From NCBI GenBank assembly GCA_054601695.1, contig BAAHQB010000039.1:744001-808000 (forward strand): a DNA stretch of 64,000 nucleotides, written 5' to 3'. Below, piece by piece: positions 1 through 40,607 of the stretch; position 1 is the stretch's first letter, and each line of letters opens with the position of its first letter. The notes beneath the pieces are model-generated. The model ran no database searches and was not told the DNA's origin. It saw only the letters and a program-made list of their open reading frames with translations. Made by a program: the position numbers and the translations under genes. Origin of the DNA: Amorphochlora amoebiformis (taxonomy: Eukaryota > Cercozoa > Chlorarachniophyceae).

Positions 1-136
1 CGTAAACATGACACCAAAGAAAATAAGAGTGATTAAGTGAGGGATGGCTGATAGGAGGAGAGGAGAACGATAAGAGAGGAATTGAGAGTCATTCAGAGAC
101 GTACATATATATACATACATATATATATATATATAT

Positions 137-181
<45 letters not shown>

Positions 182-226
182 TGTATCCAGTACAAAATAT
201 TTTTAATATTCATATAATATATATAT

Positions 227-264
<38 letters not shown>

Positions 265-538
265 ACTATACGTATATGATATATGTACATGCATTCATAT
301 ATCTATATATACATATCCATGTCTCCAGGATTATTATAATTGACGACTTCATCGTTGACACCGGTTAAAGATACATACGCATGAAATGATCTCTCTGCCT
401 CTGTCTCCTACTCTCTCTCTCGCTCTCTCTCGCTCTCTCTTTCGTTTCTTCTTCTCTCTTTCCTTCTCTCTTTCTCCAAACTGATAGTTACATGTATGTC
501 AATGAAATGGTAAATAAATGTGTATGTGTGTATATATT

Positions 539-606
<68 letters not shown>

Positions 607-1189
607 ACATATTTATACACATATATATGTATGTGTAGAAATTTTTACACGTACATACATGTATTTAAAGATGAATTACATGTACGCACATTATACATTA
701 AACATTAGGTTGGTACGGAGAGTGGTACTTTGACAGGTTTTCAAAAGATAAGAGCTGTTCCAAAAAGGCTAGATTTATGCTCGAGTAACTGTATTCACTC
801 TCTCATCTATTCCTCATGTTTGTCTTCGCTACTCTTTCATTATCACATCTCACTCCCAGTTCTACCTCTTTCGTCGCCTATTTACCTAAAATACAGCGCT
901 AACTAGCTAACTATAATCACCGCGCTAGCCATAGGTTAATTGTAATCGTAGCGCTAGCTAATTATAATCGTAGCATAAACTGTTAGTCATTGTAATCGTA
1001 GTGCATGCACAGGACAAATGGAATTGGAGCGCTGGCTGTAATGGCCTTATGTATACTTCTGCAAACTTATAACACATATATGTGCGTACATTCATGTATG
1101 TATATGTATATGTGTATATATATTACTTGATCCGAATACACGTTTGTGCATAGGCAGGTATATGCGACTCATTAACAATATCCTTATAG
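1..1189. other. Left edge, no resolved gene
   Basis: Holds (TA)n at 113-275 and 541-600, a CT-rich run at 391-476, and a unique stretch at 700-1080. Within the unique part, 897-1005 carries repeats of a TAATCGTAG-type unit with GCGCTAGC and CTAGCTA steps. Upstream exons of the gene ending at 2932 may lie here or left of the window, but none could be joined in phase. Confidence 0.5.
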
Positions 1190-1384
1190 GGTATATGTGG
1201 AGTGCCGCTTACGTATATTTATCGAGAACGCGGCGGCGTTTGCGGCCCTAGTCATGGTCGTCTTCGAATTCCTGCTTCTCAAGCCAATGGGCCTTCCTTT
1301 GATCCTAGGTGGTTTGTAAAATAATAATAAATACTCACGTGAAACACAACGTTCTCGTACACACATACATATATATGTATATTC

Positions 1385-1437
<53 letters not shown>

Positions 1438-2932
1438 GTAATGTATGCAAGTATACCTTTATATTTGTATGTATATATATATACATATATATATATGTGT
1501 ATATATATATGTATATATATATATAGTGTATCAAACCCTTCAGACGAAACAAGCACATGGGGTAGCCTCCTGGTTCTAGTCGGCGAGGTAATAATGTCGC
1601 TCGTCGAACTCATGATTAGTACCATCAGCGGCCGTCTTCTAGAGATACGAATGAAACGCATCATCGCCTCTGCCCGAAAGAAGCACATCGAGATGATCAA
1701 CAGAAGGACAAACCATAGGCGTTGGTCGACGACCAATCTCCCTGCTAACCCCAAGAGCCCAAGGACTCCACGCGATTCACGCTCTCATAATAACGATCTC
1801 ACTGGCACCAGAACTGGTACGGTCTGTGGCGATGGAGAGGGGAGTAAGCTCGATTCTCGAATGACGACTCCACGCTTCCGCAGTTCGCAAAGGCTTAGCA
1901 CTGGAATCATGATTGACTGGCTGGACTCCGAGCAGGAGGTCGATCCAGGCATCCCTCCTACCCAACTCTCAAGTGAGCCATCGACTCCAAGGCCTCCACA
2001 AATTGAGGTCGACCATGATAGTAAGAGCCAGTCGATGTTTCAAGTCTCGAGAAGGCAAAGCACCTCAAGCCCTTCCTCCAAGACTTTGTTGGCTGGTGCT
2101 ATATTCCATCCTTCGAAATCCCGTCTGCGTTCGCCTGCGTCTATAAGCATATCCAAGCCGCTGTCTCTATCGAAGCTCTCGTCCCTCACGCAGATTAAGG
2201 GACTCATCTCTCATCAAAACCCGTCGAATTTGAAGCGAGCACTGAGTATGAAGTCGGCCCTTTCGCAGGACAACGAATCCCGAAATATGGACCTGTTGAC
2301 GGAGGCGGGAACAGAATCGATCTCTAGGATATATCCGTTCTGGTCAAAGTCTCAATTCTCTTCTCCAAGATCGCTAAAGGTGCGGGATTCTATGGAGGGT
2401 TTCGATTGTCGCTCTTCAAGTCTCGCTAAGACTAAGAGGAAGGTAGTCTTGGATGCAACAAAGCAAGGTGGTAGATTATTATACGAGGAGATATATGATA
2501 TATATATATATACACACATATATATATATATACCTATGTGCGTACGTATGTATATGTAAATACAACCACAATATAAAACCAGGAGAAAGCAAGCTCAATC
2601 TGTCCTTGATGAAAGTGATTAACATGGGACCAGAACTTGCAGAGGTCGAGCTCTATGAGACCCTTCCGGGCAACATGACGAAAAGACGCAAAAACTCCAG
2701 AAAACATTGCCCCACGGTAACGGGTATCCCAGTAGAGATGGAAACAAAAAGAAGATTGGATGCTACAAAAAAGATGAGCATTTTCAGGGTGAAAAGAGAT
2801 CGTGGGACATTCATGGACTCTTGGCTCAGGGCGCAATTTGACCACCGCATTTTGATTGTAGTCGGAGCGCTCTATGGGACAATTATCGGTCTTGAGTGGT
2901 ACCTCGTTGATTCCCAGTTTTTGACATTTTAG
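1190..2932 (+). CDS. Membrane protein with long polar tail (3' part)
   Basis: Three exons join in phase: 1190-1308, 1544-2467 and 2643-2932 (stop TAG). The first encodes a hydrophobic segment ([14 protein letters not shown]). The second opens with another ([18 protein letters not shown]), followed by a basic stretch ([12 protein letters not shown]) and about 250 residues rich in Ser, Pro, Arg and Thr. The last exon is charged and ends in a moderately hydrophobic stretch ([19 protein letters not shown]). Introns are 235 and 175 nt, GT...AG, and (TA)-rich. The 1190 exon begins in phase 2, so the N-terminus is missing from the model. A receptor- or channel-like topology with a cytosolic tail is possible. 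I do not recognise the family. Confidence 0.7.
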
Positions 2933-3067
2933 ACATCCAATGCAATAAGGTTAATTCAGCGGCGCCAATTTAAACTATAATTACCAATTCCAAAGAGTTC
3001 TCATTATGTGTACTTGTTCAGCTTTTCAAGGCTACGTTATACATACTAGGCATACGAACATATATAT

Positions 3068-3128
<61 letters not shown>

Positions 3129-3157
3129 CCTACACATATATATACATACATATAAAC

Positions 3158-3190
<33 letters not shown>

Positions 3191-3196
3191 AATATG

Positions 3197-3243
<47 letters not shown>

Positions 3244-4466
3244 CTGCATATAAACTAGACAAACTACTGTGTACCCATTTGCAATGTGTTATGATTACTA
3301 TTAATTGATTCTAGAATATTTTTAATATTATACAACGTACCACATATACATATATATTATACGTATCATGAGAAGTGGTAGTCATGTAAACACATACTGT
3401 ATATCAATATCACTCTCTCCCTTCCGAAACCGTCATTGTCGTCGAACCACTTCGAAATTTTCCAATTTCCCCCCCAAAACAAATCAAATTTCTGAACATT
3501 AAAAAATGTCCCGAAGGCATTGGTCGATCATGGGATAACAAGATTTCGAGTGAGAAGTGTTAATTCGCCCCTTGCCATGTCAAAAACAATTAAAATTTCA
3601 CACCATCGAACACTATCAACTTGCCACTCCTAAAACACCCATCCCCACGTTTCACTGCCGCTGGAAAGGGTCACGACCATCATCCCTATAACCCTTAGCA
3701 TACATTTCAGCCCAGTTTATTCTCTTTCGCCTAAGGATAACTCCACTGCGCAATGCTCTTGGAACTTATCGTTTTGACCAACACTTTCGTTGGAGTAGAG
3801 ATATCTACGACGCGTAGAATACCAAAACTTCGCAGGCAGTCCACAATCGTAGAATTCCTAGGATAAAACGGGTTGAAAGCCTCCCATACTCTTTACATAT
3901 CTCAGGGCTGGGGTGACATTGGCTCGCCTCTCCTTCTCAGCCACCACGGTCGATCAGCATAATCGATTTAGGCAAAATTAGAAATAGAACCTGTTGACAC
4001 TCGTGACACATCTGAAGGACATTTTCACTTGACCACAGTGAGTGACAGACGGACCGTGATTGTCACTATGGGTGACAGTCGCTTCCACACATGCACACAC
4101 GCGCGGTGTTGGGCACGTTGCTCTTCCATGATGATGGTGTCCTGCGTCACACACCGTCTGGTCACACCTTACTAGGTGTGCACGGCGGCCGGCCCAACCT
4201 CCAAAATGACAACAGCTATGGATGTGTGATGTAAAAAGTATGGAAAATCGAGTTGGGGGTCACTTTCGCAACCTTTCACAAGCCATGTCGGCAAATAGTG
4301 GATGTAACATTGTTACCTTTGATAATAATTCTTTCCATTTCGATGAGAATGTATGCTGTAACTTGCTATTAATAGAATCAAAGCATAATTAAAATTAATA
4401 GCATACATAATACTACTCGCAGTACAGCTGAATACATTATTACAAATGTAATACAGTAACATTGAA

Positions 4467-4513
<47 letters not shown>

Positions 4514-5034
4514 TAAATTAAATATAAATATGTCTATAACATGATAAATGTATATAATGTATTTATGTGTGTATCTAGGTATATGTACATTACACACCAA
4601 CGTTTACACTCCGGATATATGTAAATATATATTGCACAGGATATAATGTGTTTTTTCTCCTACAATATTTACATTATAAATACATAACAGTTGTGAATGA
4701 TTTATCTAGTTTCTAGGGTTAACTCCGAGTATATATGCGCAGTGGTACTAGTAGTACCAAGATACTAGTCATCTAGGATATTTCACTAATCATTGCTGTA
4801 TGATGCAAGGATGCATATCATTATTCATATTACTATGTGTATACAAACTAGATAAAACTTCTAGAACCTTGGTTTATTTCAATTATGATTAATTACTGAT
4901 CAATGATTAAAATTAATTATGACTCTCAGACTCTGGCACACGCAATATTAATGTTAATTATAATTCAATTAGGTAACACTAGTGACACCTATACACAAAC
5001 CCCTCAGTTTGAAATATTGATTCTACCGGGCGAC
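2933..5034. other. Tail-to-tail spacer, no gene recognised
   Basis: Lies between the 3' ends of the membrane-protein gene and the FYVE gene. It holds (TA)n at 3058-3240 and 4469-4510. A (TA)-free block at about 3400-4300 has no good open frame; it contains many TGACA/TGTCA half-sites around 3980-4280. A small cluster of CTAG sites lies at 4705-4785. A forward open frame at 4903-5151 overlaps the FYVE gene's last exons and is taken as their antisense. Confidence 0.5.
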
Positions 5035-5198
5035 TTATGCCCTGAGTTTCATGAAGCCCAGCTCCAGGCCCAAATGGCATCCATTCAGCCTTATTTCGAA
5101 GAGACTCACAATACCTGCATCACAGTTTACTGGGCGAGCGGACTGAGATGAGGCGTGGGCGAGGGCTTACCAGGCTGGCCTTCTTCAGGCCCCCCTTG

Positions 5199-5262
<64 letters not shown>

Positions 5263-5306
5263 ATGCATATATAAAATACATATATATATAGAACACATCA
5301 TATGTG

Positions 5307-5384
<78 letters not shown>

Positions 5385-5405
5385 ATGTATGTATGTATAC
5401 ATATA

Positions 5406-5442
<37 letters not shown>

Positions 5443-5457
5443 TTACGTATATATTTG

Positions 5458-5496
<39 letters not shown>

Positions 5497-5548
5497 AACA
5501 ACATATGTATAAATATATACACCCAATTTATATATTTATGTATGTATG

Positions 5549-5586
<38 letters not shown>

Positions 5587-5604
5587 TATATATATGTATG
5601 TATG

Positions 5605-5642
<38 letters not shown>

Positions 5643-5643
5643 C

Positions 5644-5685
<42 letters not shown>

Positions 5686-5805
5686 ATATATATATATATA
5701 TATAATACATATGTATATATAATATACGTGTACCAGGTGAAAAAACAAGTCTGAACCTCTGCGCGGATAGCACCTGCGGTAAAAATAAATCAACAAATAT
5801 GTATA

Positions 5806-5853
<48 letters not shown>

Positions 5854-5855
5854 TA

Positions 5856-5897
<42 letters not shown>

Positions 5898-6111
5898 TAT
5901 ATATATATATATAATATATATATATATATGTATATAATATATATATATATATATTAATCTAATACATATATATGTATAAATTCAAATAATACATATATAT
6001 ATATATATATATATAATTGTATTTAAATATACAATGACATACACAGGCATATCACATACATGTACACATACATATATTTATGTATATGTATATATATATA
6101 TATACATATAT

Positions 6112-6143
<32 letters not shown>

Positions 6144-6163
6144 TATATATGCACATACATATA

Positions 6164-6201
<38 letters not shown>

Positions 6202-6354
6202 TATATATTTTATATATAACTTATACATATATAACTTATACGTATATGATATGTCATGTACATATCTATCTGTACACATACCACTAGTGTTGAGGATGAC
6301 GATGAGTTCGTAGCAATCTTGACATACCTTTACATATATGTATATATTCATATT

Positions 6355-6386
<32 letters not shown>

Positions 6387-6434
6387 TATATTTATATATA
6401 TAGACAGTTATATATGTATATATGAATAATATAC

Positions 6435-6468
<34 letters not shown>

Positions 6469-6697
6469 GTGTGTTTTTTTGTGTGTGTATGTAATGTATT
6501 GCATATACATTTAAGCAAAAATATGTCTCTGGGATAAATATAAATTACATAGATGTAAGTTTATGTATGCATTGAATGTTTGTGTACTTCGATTCGAGTA
6601 CCATTTTAAAATTTCATACCCGTCCTGGAGCAGAGTCGCTTAGGGTAACCCTTGACTTGCAACATGTGTCGCAAAACACCTCACCACATCTACATTC

Positions 6698-6756
<59 letters not shown>

Positions 6757-6851
6757 ATATATACATATATAAATACATATATGCAGATGTGCACACAAAT
6801 GTGCTTATATTTTTCGCATTATATGTAAACATCATTTTGATTCGTATACAC

Positions 6852-6901
<50 letters not shown>

Positions 6902-6957
6902 TTATACATGAATATATATTATACATAAGTATATACATATACACATTTATATAATAA

Positions 6958-6990
<33 letters not shown>

Positions 6991-7055
6991 CATACAGTCT
7001 GCAGTGGTGACGCCACTTCGTAATCCTATGGAACTCCTTTCGACACCGGCAACAA
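5035..7055 (-). CDS. FYVE zinc-finger domain protein
   Basis: Read on the minus strand, exons 7055-6996, 6689-6620 and 6327-6282 join in phase and give a nearly complete FYVE finger. It has a CCRC pair, the diagnostic WRHHCRLCG block (the R-HHCR-CG signature), CDTCC, and VCQDC as the last pair. FYVE domains bind phosphatidylinositol 3-phosphate on endosomal membranes. The usual N-terminal WxxD motif was not found; an upstream exon around 7230-7390 could supply the start (one open frame ends there at a phase-2 donor). Downstream, exon 5773-5734 and C-terminal exons near 5198-5171 and 5114-5035 are plausible, but their phases do not resolve uniquely, so the C-terminus is provisional. The gene is divergent from the one starting at 7470. 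Family call strong, gene limits weak. Confidence 0.72.
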
Positions 7056-7469
7056 CTGCGAAATAATCAAAAACTATGCTTCGATACGAAAGAAAGAGAA
7101 ATAGGAAGACATGAAGATAGAAAATAGTGAGAGAAGAGATCCAGAGAAGAGATCGAGAGAAGAAAGTGATTTAGCAAGCTATCCCAACTACCAACGATAA
7201 ATGTCCGATGGCACGGAGGATTGCGTTATCTAGACGTATTTGTACCGATAACACGCACATTTCGAACCTCCGAACCACGTTTCGACCCCCAACGGCTGTC
7301 TTCTGCTCCCGCTACCCCAGTATCCTCAGACCAGTATCTCCAAACCCAAGTGTGGAAATGAAATCATTACAGGTCCGAAAAAAACCCTCCTAAGTTAACC
7401 AAACCATACCCTTTCCCTCATATGTCTGACTAGGGTCTTAGCTGGTCAGCGATCCACAGGTCGCGCGGC
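7056..7469. other. Divergent spacer or 5' region
   Basis: Unique sequence free of (TA)n between the FYVE exon at 7055 and the ATG at 7470. At 7085-7170 there is an AGAGAA-rich purine run, which is a pyrimidine tract on the minus strand ahead of the FYVE exon's acceptor. Part of 7230-7390 may be an upstream FYVE-gene exon. Promoter elements cannot be told apart by eye. Confidence 0.4.
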
Positions 7470-18692
<11,223 letters not shown>

Positions 18693-18838
18693 ATTATATA
18701 TATATATATATATAATATATATATATATATACGTATTTATGTACACATATATGTGAGTGAATGTATACTTATATATTAAAAATATTTACGTAAAAGGTAT
18801 GTAAAATCACTAAAAATAAGTAACCCTCTAATCCTCAG

Positions 18839-18961
18839 TGCTAACGCTAATTCTACCGAGCCGACAGCATCCCGCCAGGTTGATTCTATGAGAGAGTAGC
18901 ATATTATCCATATATATTTATATATATATATATATATATGTATAAATCTGCTTACATGTAT

Positions 18962-18993
<32 letters not shown>

Positions 18994-19119
18994 ATTTACT
19001 TATACACATATAATTGCAAATACTACCGAGCCGATAGCATCCCGCTAGGTTGAAACTAAGAGAGTATGGCATATTCTACACACATATATACATATATATA
19101 TATATATACGCACACATGT

Positions 19120-19151
<32 letters not shown>

Positions 19152-19192
19152 CTGTACATTTATATGTATCGTATGTATGTATAATGAGCATA

Positions 19193-19234
<42 letters not shown>

Positions 19235-19403
19235 TATATATACAATATATGTGTATAAATATATATATATATATATGTACATAATATTTTAACATAATAT
19301 GTATGTACGTAGACTCGCGATGGCTTTGACTCTAGATTCAGGACGTCCCTAAACCTAAATACTCCTTCGACAAAGTACAATATACATGTATATATAGATA
19401 TAG

Positions 19404-19463
<60 letters not shown>

Positions 19464-19547
19464 GTATATATATATATGTTTGTGTGTGTGTGTGTGTGTG
19501 TGAGCATTCCGTAATTGATTTCTTGGTTTTTTTCTCATGCAGGGATA

Positions 19548-19594
<47 letters not shown>

Positions 19595-19607
19595 TATATA
19601 TATATAC

Positions 19608-19652
<45 letters not shown>

Positions 19653-19754
19653 CATGTATATATGTATATATATATATGTATGTATGTGTGTTTCGTAATT
19701 GATTTCTTGATTTTTGTTATAATTAGGGATAGATCCAACTCCAAGTCTCTGGGG

Positions 19755-19827
<73 letters not shown>

Positions 19828-20017
19828 TGTGTGTGCATGCAGATTATACATATATATATACATATATATATATATATATTATACACATGCATATATATAT
19901 ATTATATGTAATACATATATATTTACGTACATATTTTATTCATGCATAACATATATTATATGTACACACATATATTATTTATATTATATCCATTCATGTT
20001 ACATATATGTATATGTG

Positions 20018-20053
<36 letters not shown>

Positions 20054-20721
20054 ATAGTGTTCTCCTCTCTCTTCTGTATGTTCTCTTGTGTGTTTCTCTC
20101 CACTTGCTTCTCTTCTCCTTCTCTCTCTTCTCTCTCCTTTCTCTCCCTCATTCGCTCTCTCTCCTCTTTTTCTTTTTCCTCTCTTTTCTTTCTCTCTACT
20201 TCTCTCCCTATTCCATCTCTCTCTCTCTCTCTTCTCTCCCCCCTCTCTCTCTCTCTCTCTCTTCTCTCCCCTCTCTCTCTCTTCTCTCCCTCCCTTCTCT
20301 TCTCTCTCCTTCCCATCTCTGTCTCTTTCTCCCTCGCTACTCTCTCTTCTCTCTTTCTCTCTCTCGCTCTCTCTTTCTCTCTCTTTCTCCCGCTCTCTCT
20401 CTCTCTTTCTCCCGCTCTCTCTCTCTCTCTCTTTCTCCCGCTCTCTCTCTCTCTCTTTCTCCCGCTCTCTCTCTCTCTCTTTGCTTTCTCTTCTTCATCT
20501 TTCTCTCTCTCTCTCTCATTGTCTCTCTTTCTCACTCTCTCCCTGCTCTCACTCTCTCTGTATCTCTCATTGTCTCTCTTTCTCACTTTATCCTTGCTCT
20601 CACTCTCTCTCCCTCTTCCTCTCGCTTGTCTGCTCTCTCTCTCTCACACACACACATTTAATCTCTCTCTCTCTCTCTCTCTCTCTCTGCCACCTCTTTC
20701 TCTCTACTGTCTGTATTTGTG

Positions 20722-20762
<41 letters not shown>

Positions 20763-20804
20763 TATATATATATATATATATTGTATCTCTCTGCTATAGT
20801 AAAG

Positions 20805-20845
<41 letters not shown>

Positions 20846-20927
20846 TATATATATATGATATATACGAATGCTTAGGAATCGATACGGCATCAGCAGCCGC
20901 TTAACTGAAAACTTTACAAGAACAGGG

Positions 20928-20983
<56 letters not shown>

Positions 20984-21022
20984 TTTAATACATATATATA
21001 TGTATATATATTCCTTTAAGTA

Positions 21023-21083
<61 letters not shown>

Positions 21084-21436
21084 AAACATGTATGTATACA
21101 TTTAGGTTAAGGTTGTTAGGGTTAGGGCTAGGGTTTGGGTTAGAGTTTAGGATTAGGGTTAGGGTTAGGGCTAGGGTTAGGGCTAAGGTTAGGATTAAGG
21201 CCAGGTTAGGGTTACTAGGGTTAGGGTTAATGTTAGGCTTGCGGTTTAGGATCAGATTATTCAACATGTCTTAGTCCGGACCATTGACTCGCTTAGGGCT
21301 TAGGGTTCGGGTTAGGGTTAGGGTGAGTGTTATGGTTAGGGTTACGGGATTGAATTTCGCGAGCAGGTTGAGAAAAACTGCCTGGTTTTAATTCGATTAA
21401 GTTTAAAATTATATATATCTATATGTGTGTGTGTGT

Positions 21437-21478
<42 letters not shown>

Positions 21479-21988
21479 TAATGTATATACAAGGTATACA
21501 TACATACATGTATAGCATGTCTTAGACCTAGGGTCATTGACTCCGCCACTTAGTGGGGCTATTATGCTGGGAGCGACATCGCATGTTTAGGATGGGGTTA
21601 GGATTAAGGTTAGGTTTGGTTAAACTTGAAGTATTACATCTAATGTTTAAATTCGGATTAGGGTTAGGCTAAGGTTACTAAGGTTATGAGGGTTTGGATG
21701 AGGTTAAGATCATGAGTAGGTTATGGGTAGCACTAGACAGCAAAAGGGTAAATCTACATTTGGCTTAGCTTAGGGTTGATAAGGTTAGGGTTAGGGTTAC
21801 ATATATATTTACCCTTGGCAGGATGTATATTGGCCGTGTAAATATGTACAAAGAGGGTTGCGACCCCAGAGAGCATGTGTAGTGGCCGTGTAAATATGTA
21901 CATAGGGGTCTAAGACCCAAGAGCATTCATACCGGCCGTGCAAATACGACATGGGTTTAGGACTTGTGAGAGCCTATATATGTGTGTC

Positions 21989-22058
<70 letters not shown>

Positions 22059-22062
22059 TATG

Positions 22063-22116
<54 letters not shown>

Positions 22117-22520
22117 TATTTATATATATATATATGTACAATACCTAAATGCGTATTATGATACTTACGACGACAACTAGATCAACGTATACAAATGCAA
22201 AAAGTTAATCGAACATAAATATTGAAAGGTCGGCATCTCCAAGCCGCCCCGGATCTACTGTGCGTATGTATCGTTTGAGCACTCTGGACCGACCTGAAAC
22301 GCCGTTACCGCGCCGTATGGGAAAAATATCGGGAGAATAACGTCTTCAATGCCTTATTCTCTCTCGACTTCTATTCCTTCGCCGAGGATCTACCAGAACC
22401 TATTTTTTATTTTTCTCAGTTTTTGTTTTACTTGGTACGTGTGTGAGGCGCATGTATTTGCGTATCTGGTTTGGTGGAGGGTGGGAGAGTACATGTTTTT
22501 TTCTCATTCTCGTAGTGGGG

Positions 22521-22567
<47 letters not shown>

Positions 22568-22760
22568 CTTCATATATACATATATGTATTATATATATAT
22601 ATATATGTATGTATGTATCCTCAAGAGTGTTTTTGATAAGCTTCACGTTCGTTGTATTTTTCAAACACTCTTTTTCCTTTCTGTTGGGTCGTTTTACCGT
22701 GTTCGTTGGCTCGATGTGTTTCAAGTTCATGTGTGTAGAAAGAAGCATTACGTGTTGTAA
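18839..22760 (+). CDS. Unidentified gene of small exons (tentative)
   Basis: Candidate coding islands with good splice sites are 18839-18878, 19342-19374, 19727-19753, 20876-20926, an exon ending at 22434 before GTACGT (beginning somewhere in 22208-22340) and the final exon 22626-22760 (stop TAA). Several neighbours agree in phase: 18839 to 19342, 19727 to 20876, and 22434 to 22626. Others do not, so at least one exon is missing and more than one gene is possible. The last exons are aromatic and hydrophobic ([39 protein letters not shown]), so the C-terminus may be membrane-associated. No family recognised. Confidence 0.4.
20062..20720. repeat. CT-rich block
   Basis: About 650 bp of TCTCTC with CTTC and CTCCC variants, including repeated units of CTCTCTTTCTCCCGCT at 20380-20475. 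It lies in the predicted intron between 19753 and 20876. Confidence 0.93.
21103..21345 (+). repeat. Degenerate TTAGGG array
   Basis: GGTTAGGG with variants, interrupted by a short unique stretch around 21265-21290. A second similar array lies at 21590-21805. Both fall in a predicted intron. Confidence 0.9.
21820..21975 (+). repeat. Three-copy minisatellite
   Basis: A unit of about 65 bp, with core GGCCGTGTAAATATGTACA followed by GGG, a variable part and GACCC..AGAGCAT, occurs at about 21832, 21881 and 21933, the copies diverging from left to right. A shorter match (GGCCGTGTTTGATG) occurs far away at 54567. Confidence 0.75.
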
Positions 22761-23749
22761 TTGTATGTAGGTAAAAATAAATTACATATTACACATAAAA
22801 AAATTGGAAGGATTTGAGATTATATTTATTTAGGTCCTTATATTACCGTATCATCTTACATAATTATAAATATATACTAGATTACTAGATATGCAGAGAA
22901 ACTTTTAGATATAGATCACTGCTTCAGCCACTGCTTCAACTTCAAGCAGCTTCTCTTTCTCCATACCATCGTCTTATGAAAATTACTAGGAGATTGACAG
23001 GCAACACCAGAACAACGGCTGAGCTCTATAAGCTAGCCTAAAGGTAACTATGCAGCGCGGTGTAGCCCAGGTAGCCATAATGGCACGCACTAGCGCTAAA
23101 GCTAGTCTAGACGCACAGTCAAGCACTAGCGCACTTATCTCTGCAGTACAATTGCATGAATTTCAACATTGATTTTACATTGAACGTTACTCGAATTTCC
23201 TAGGTTTCGTATGTCAGATACTTTAGATTTTGCATATACTAGTATAGTACTAGAGTCTAGAGACAAGAAAGAGTCTAGACTAGTAGAGGGCCTAGACAAC
23301 TGGAGCTATATCTACTAGCTCTAGCGCTATATATATATATATAGTAAATCATGACACTTCTAGACTTTCGCCTCAAAACTTTTAGTTGCTATATCTAGTA
23401 TATCGCGCTGTACTTATCTAGTTTGTAGTTTCTGGAGTTTGTCTAGTTTATCACGGATACGCCAGCCAGCTACTCATATGATCTAGATGATAGTATATCA
23501 TTGTCTAGCTCAATATATTTACTAGTATATATCTACTAGATCTGGTATACATGTAACATATACTAGCTAGACTAGATATATATATACTAGATATATACCG
23601 TCGGAATCTAGTGCATAGGCTATGGCTAGTATGGATAGTACTACGTAGTAAGTGTGCATATGAACGGTTATCAGGTTGTAGAATTATACATCATCGATAA
23701 TGTGTAGAAACAAGAGAATGTGCCAAATTCTAGAAACTCTGAGGCTAGA
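22761..23749. other. CTAG-rich tail-to-tail spacer
   Basis: Separates the stop at 22760 (+) from the POL5 stop at 23750 (-). Apart from short TA stretches at 23329 and 23577 it lacks (TA)n. It contains more than 25 CTAG sites by eye, including clusters such as TCTAGACTAGTAGAGGGCCTAG and ACTAGCTAGACTAGATAT. No open frame of note. Confidence 0.85.
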
Positions 23750-35995
<12,246 letters not shown>

Positions 35996-36324
35996 ATCCT
36001 GCCATTTAGTACCACGGAGCCCACCTGACCGCCTCCTCCATGACGGCGCAGCTTTGCACGTGGTGCGGCATTTCCCGAAAAGTTATTTTCATGAATGATA
36101 TCAAGAGAACTTTATGTCACGATAGTGTCTTGGAGACATAGTAATTTTACAATAATACAATACCCCTTCTTGTGAAAGTAAGGTGGTTTCTCGTAAGATT
36201 TGTATTTCATATAGGCGAAAATAGGTAATTATATACTAGCTCGGCCCTTTCAGAATTCGAAACCTCTAAAAGATGCCCGCACTATTGGAGTTTATCTTTT
36301 CGCGCGGGACGACAACCCCCCCAG
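35996..36324. promoter_or_regulatory. Divergent spacer POL5 / SLC35B
   Basis: 329 bp of unique, (TA)n-free sequence between the outermost ATG of each gene (533 bp if POL5 starts at Met69). It must hold the 5' ends of both transcripts. No TATA box or other element can be assigned with confidence. Confidence 0.45.

Positions 36325-40607
<4,283 letters not shown>

Noticed and set aside
1309-2559. A single 416-codon forward open frame
   Set aside because: Its first part is (TA)n and its end runs into (TA)n. Splice sites at 1308/1544 and 2467/2643 trim it to a real exon of 924 nt.
4903-5151. 82-codon forward open frame
   Set aside because: The minus strand there gives coding-like C-terminal text behind acceptors that fit the FYVE gene. 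The forward frame has no partner exon.
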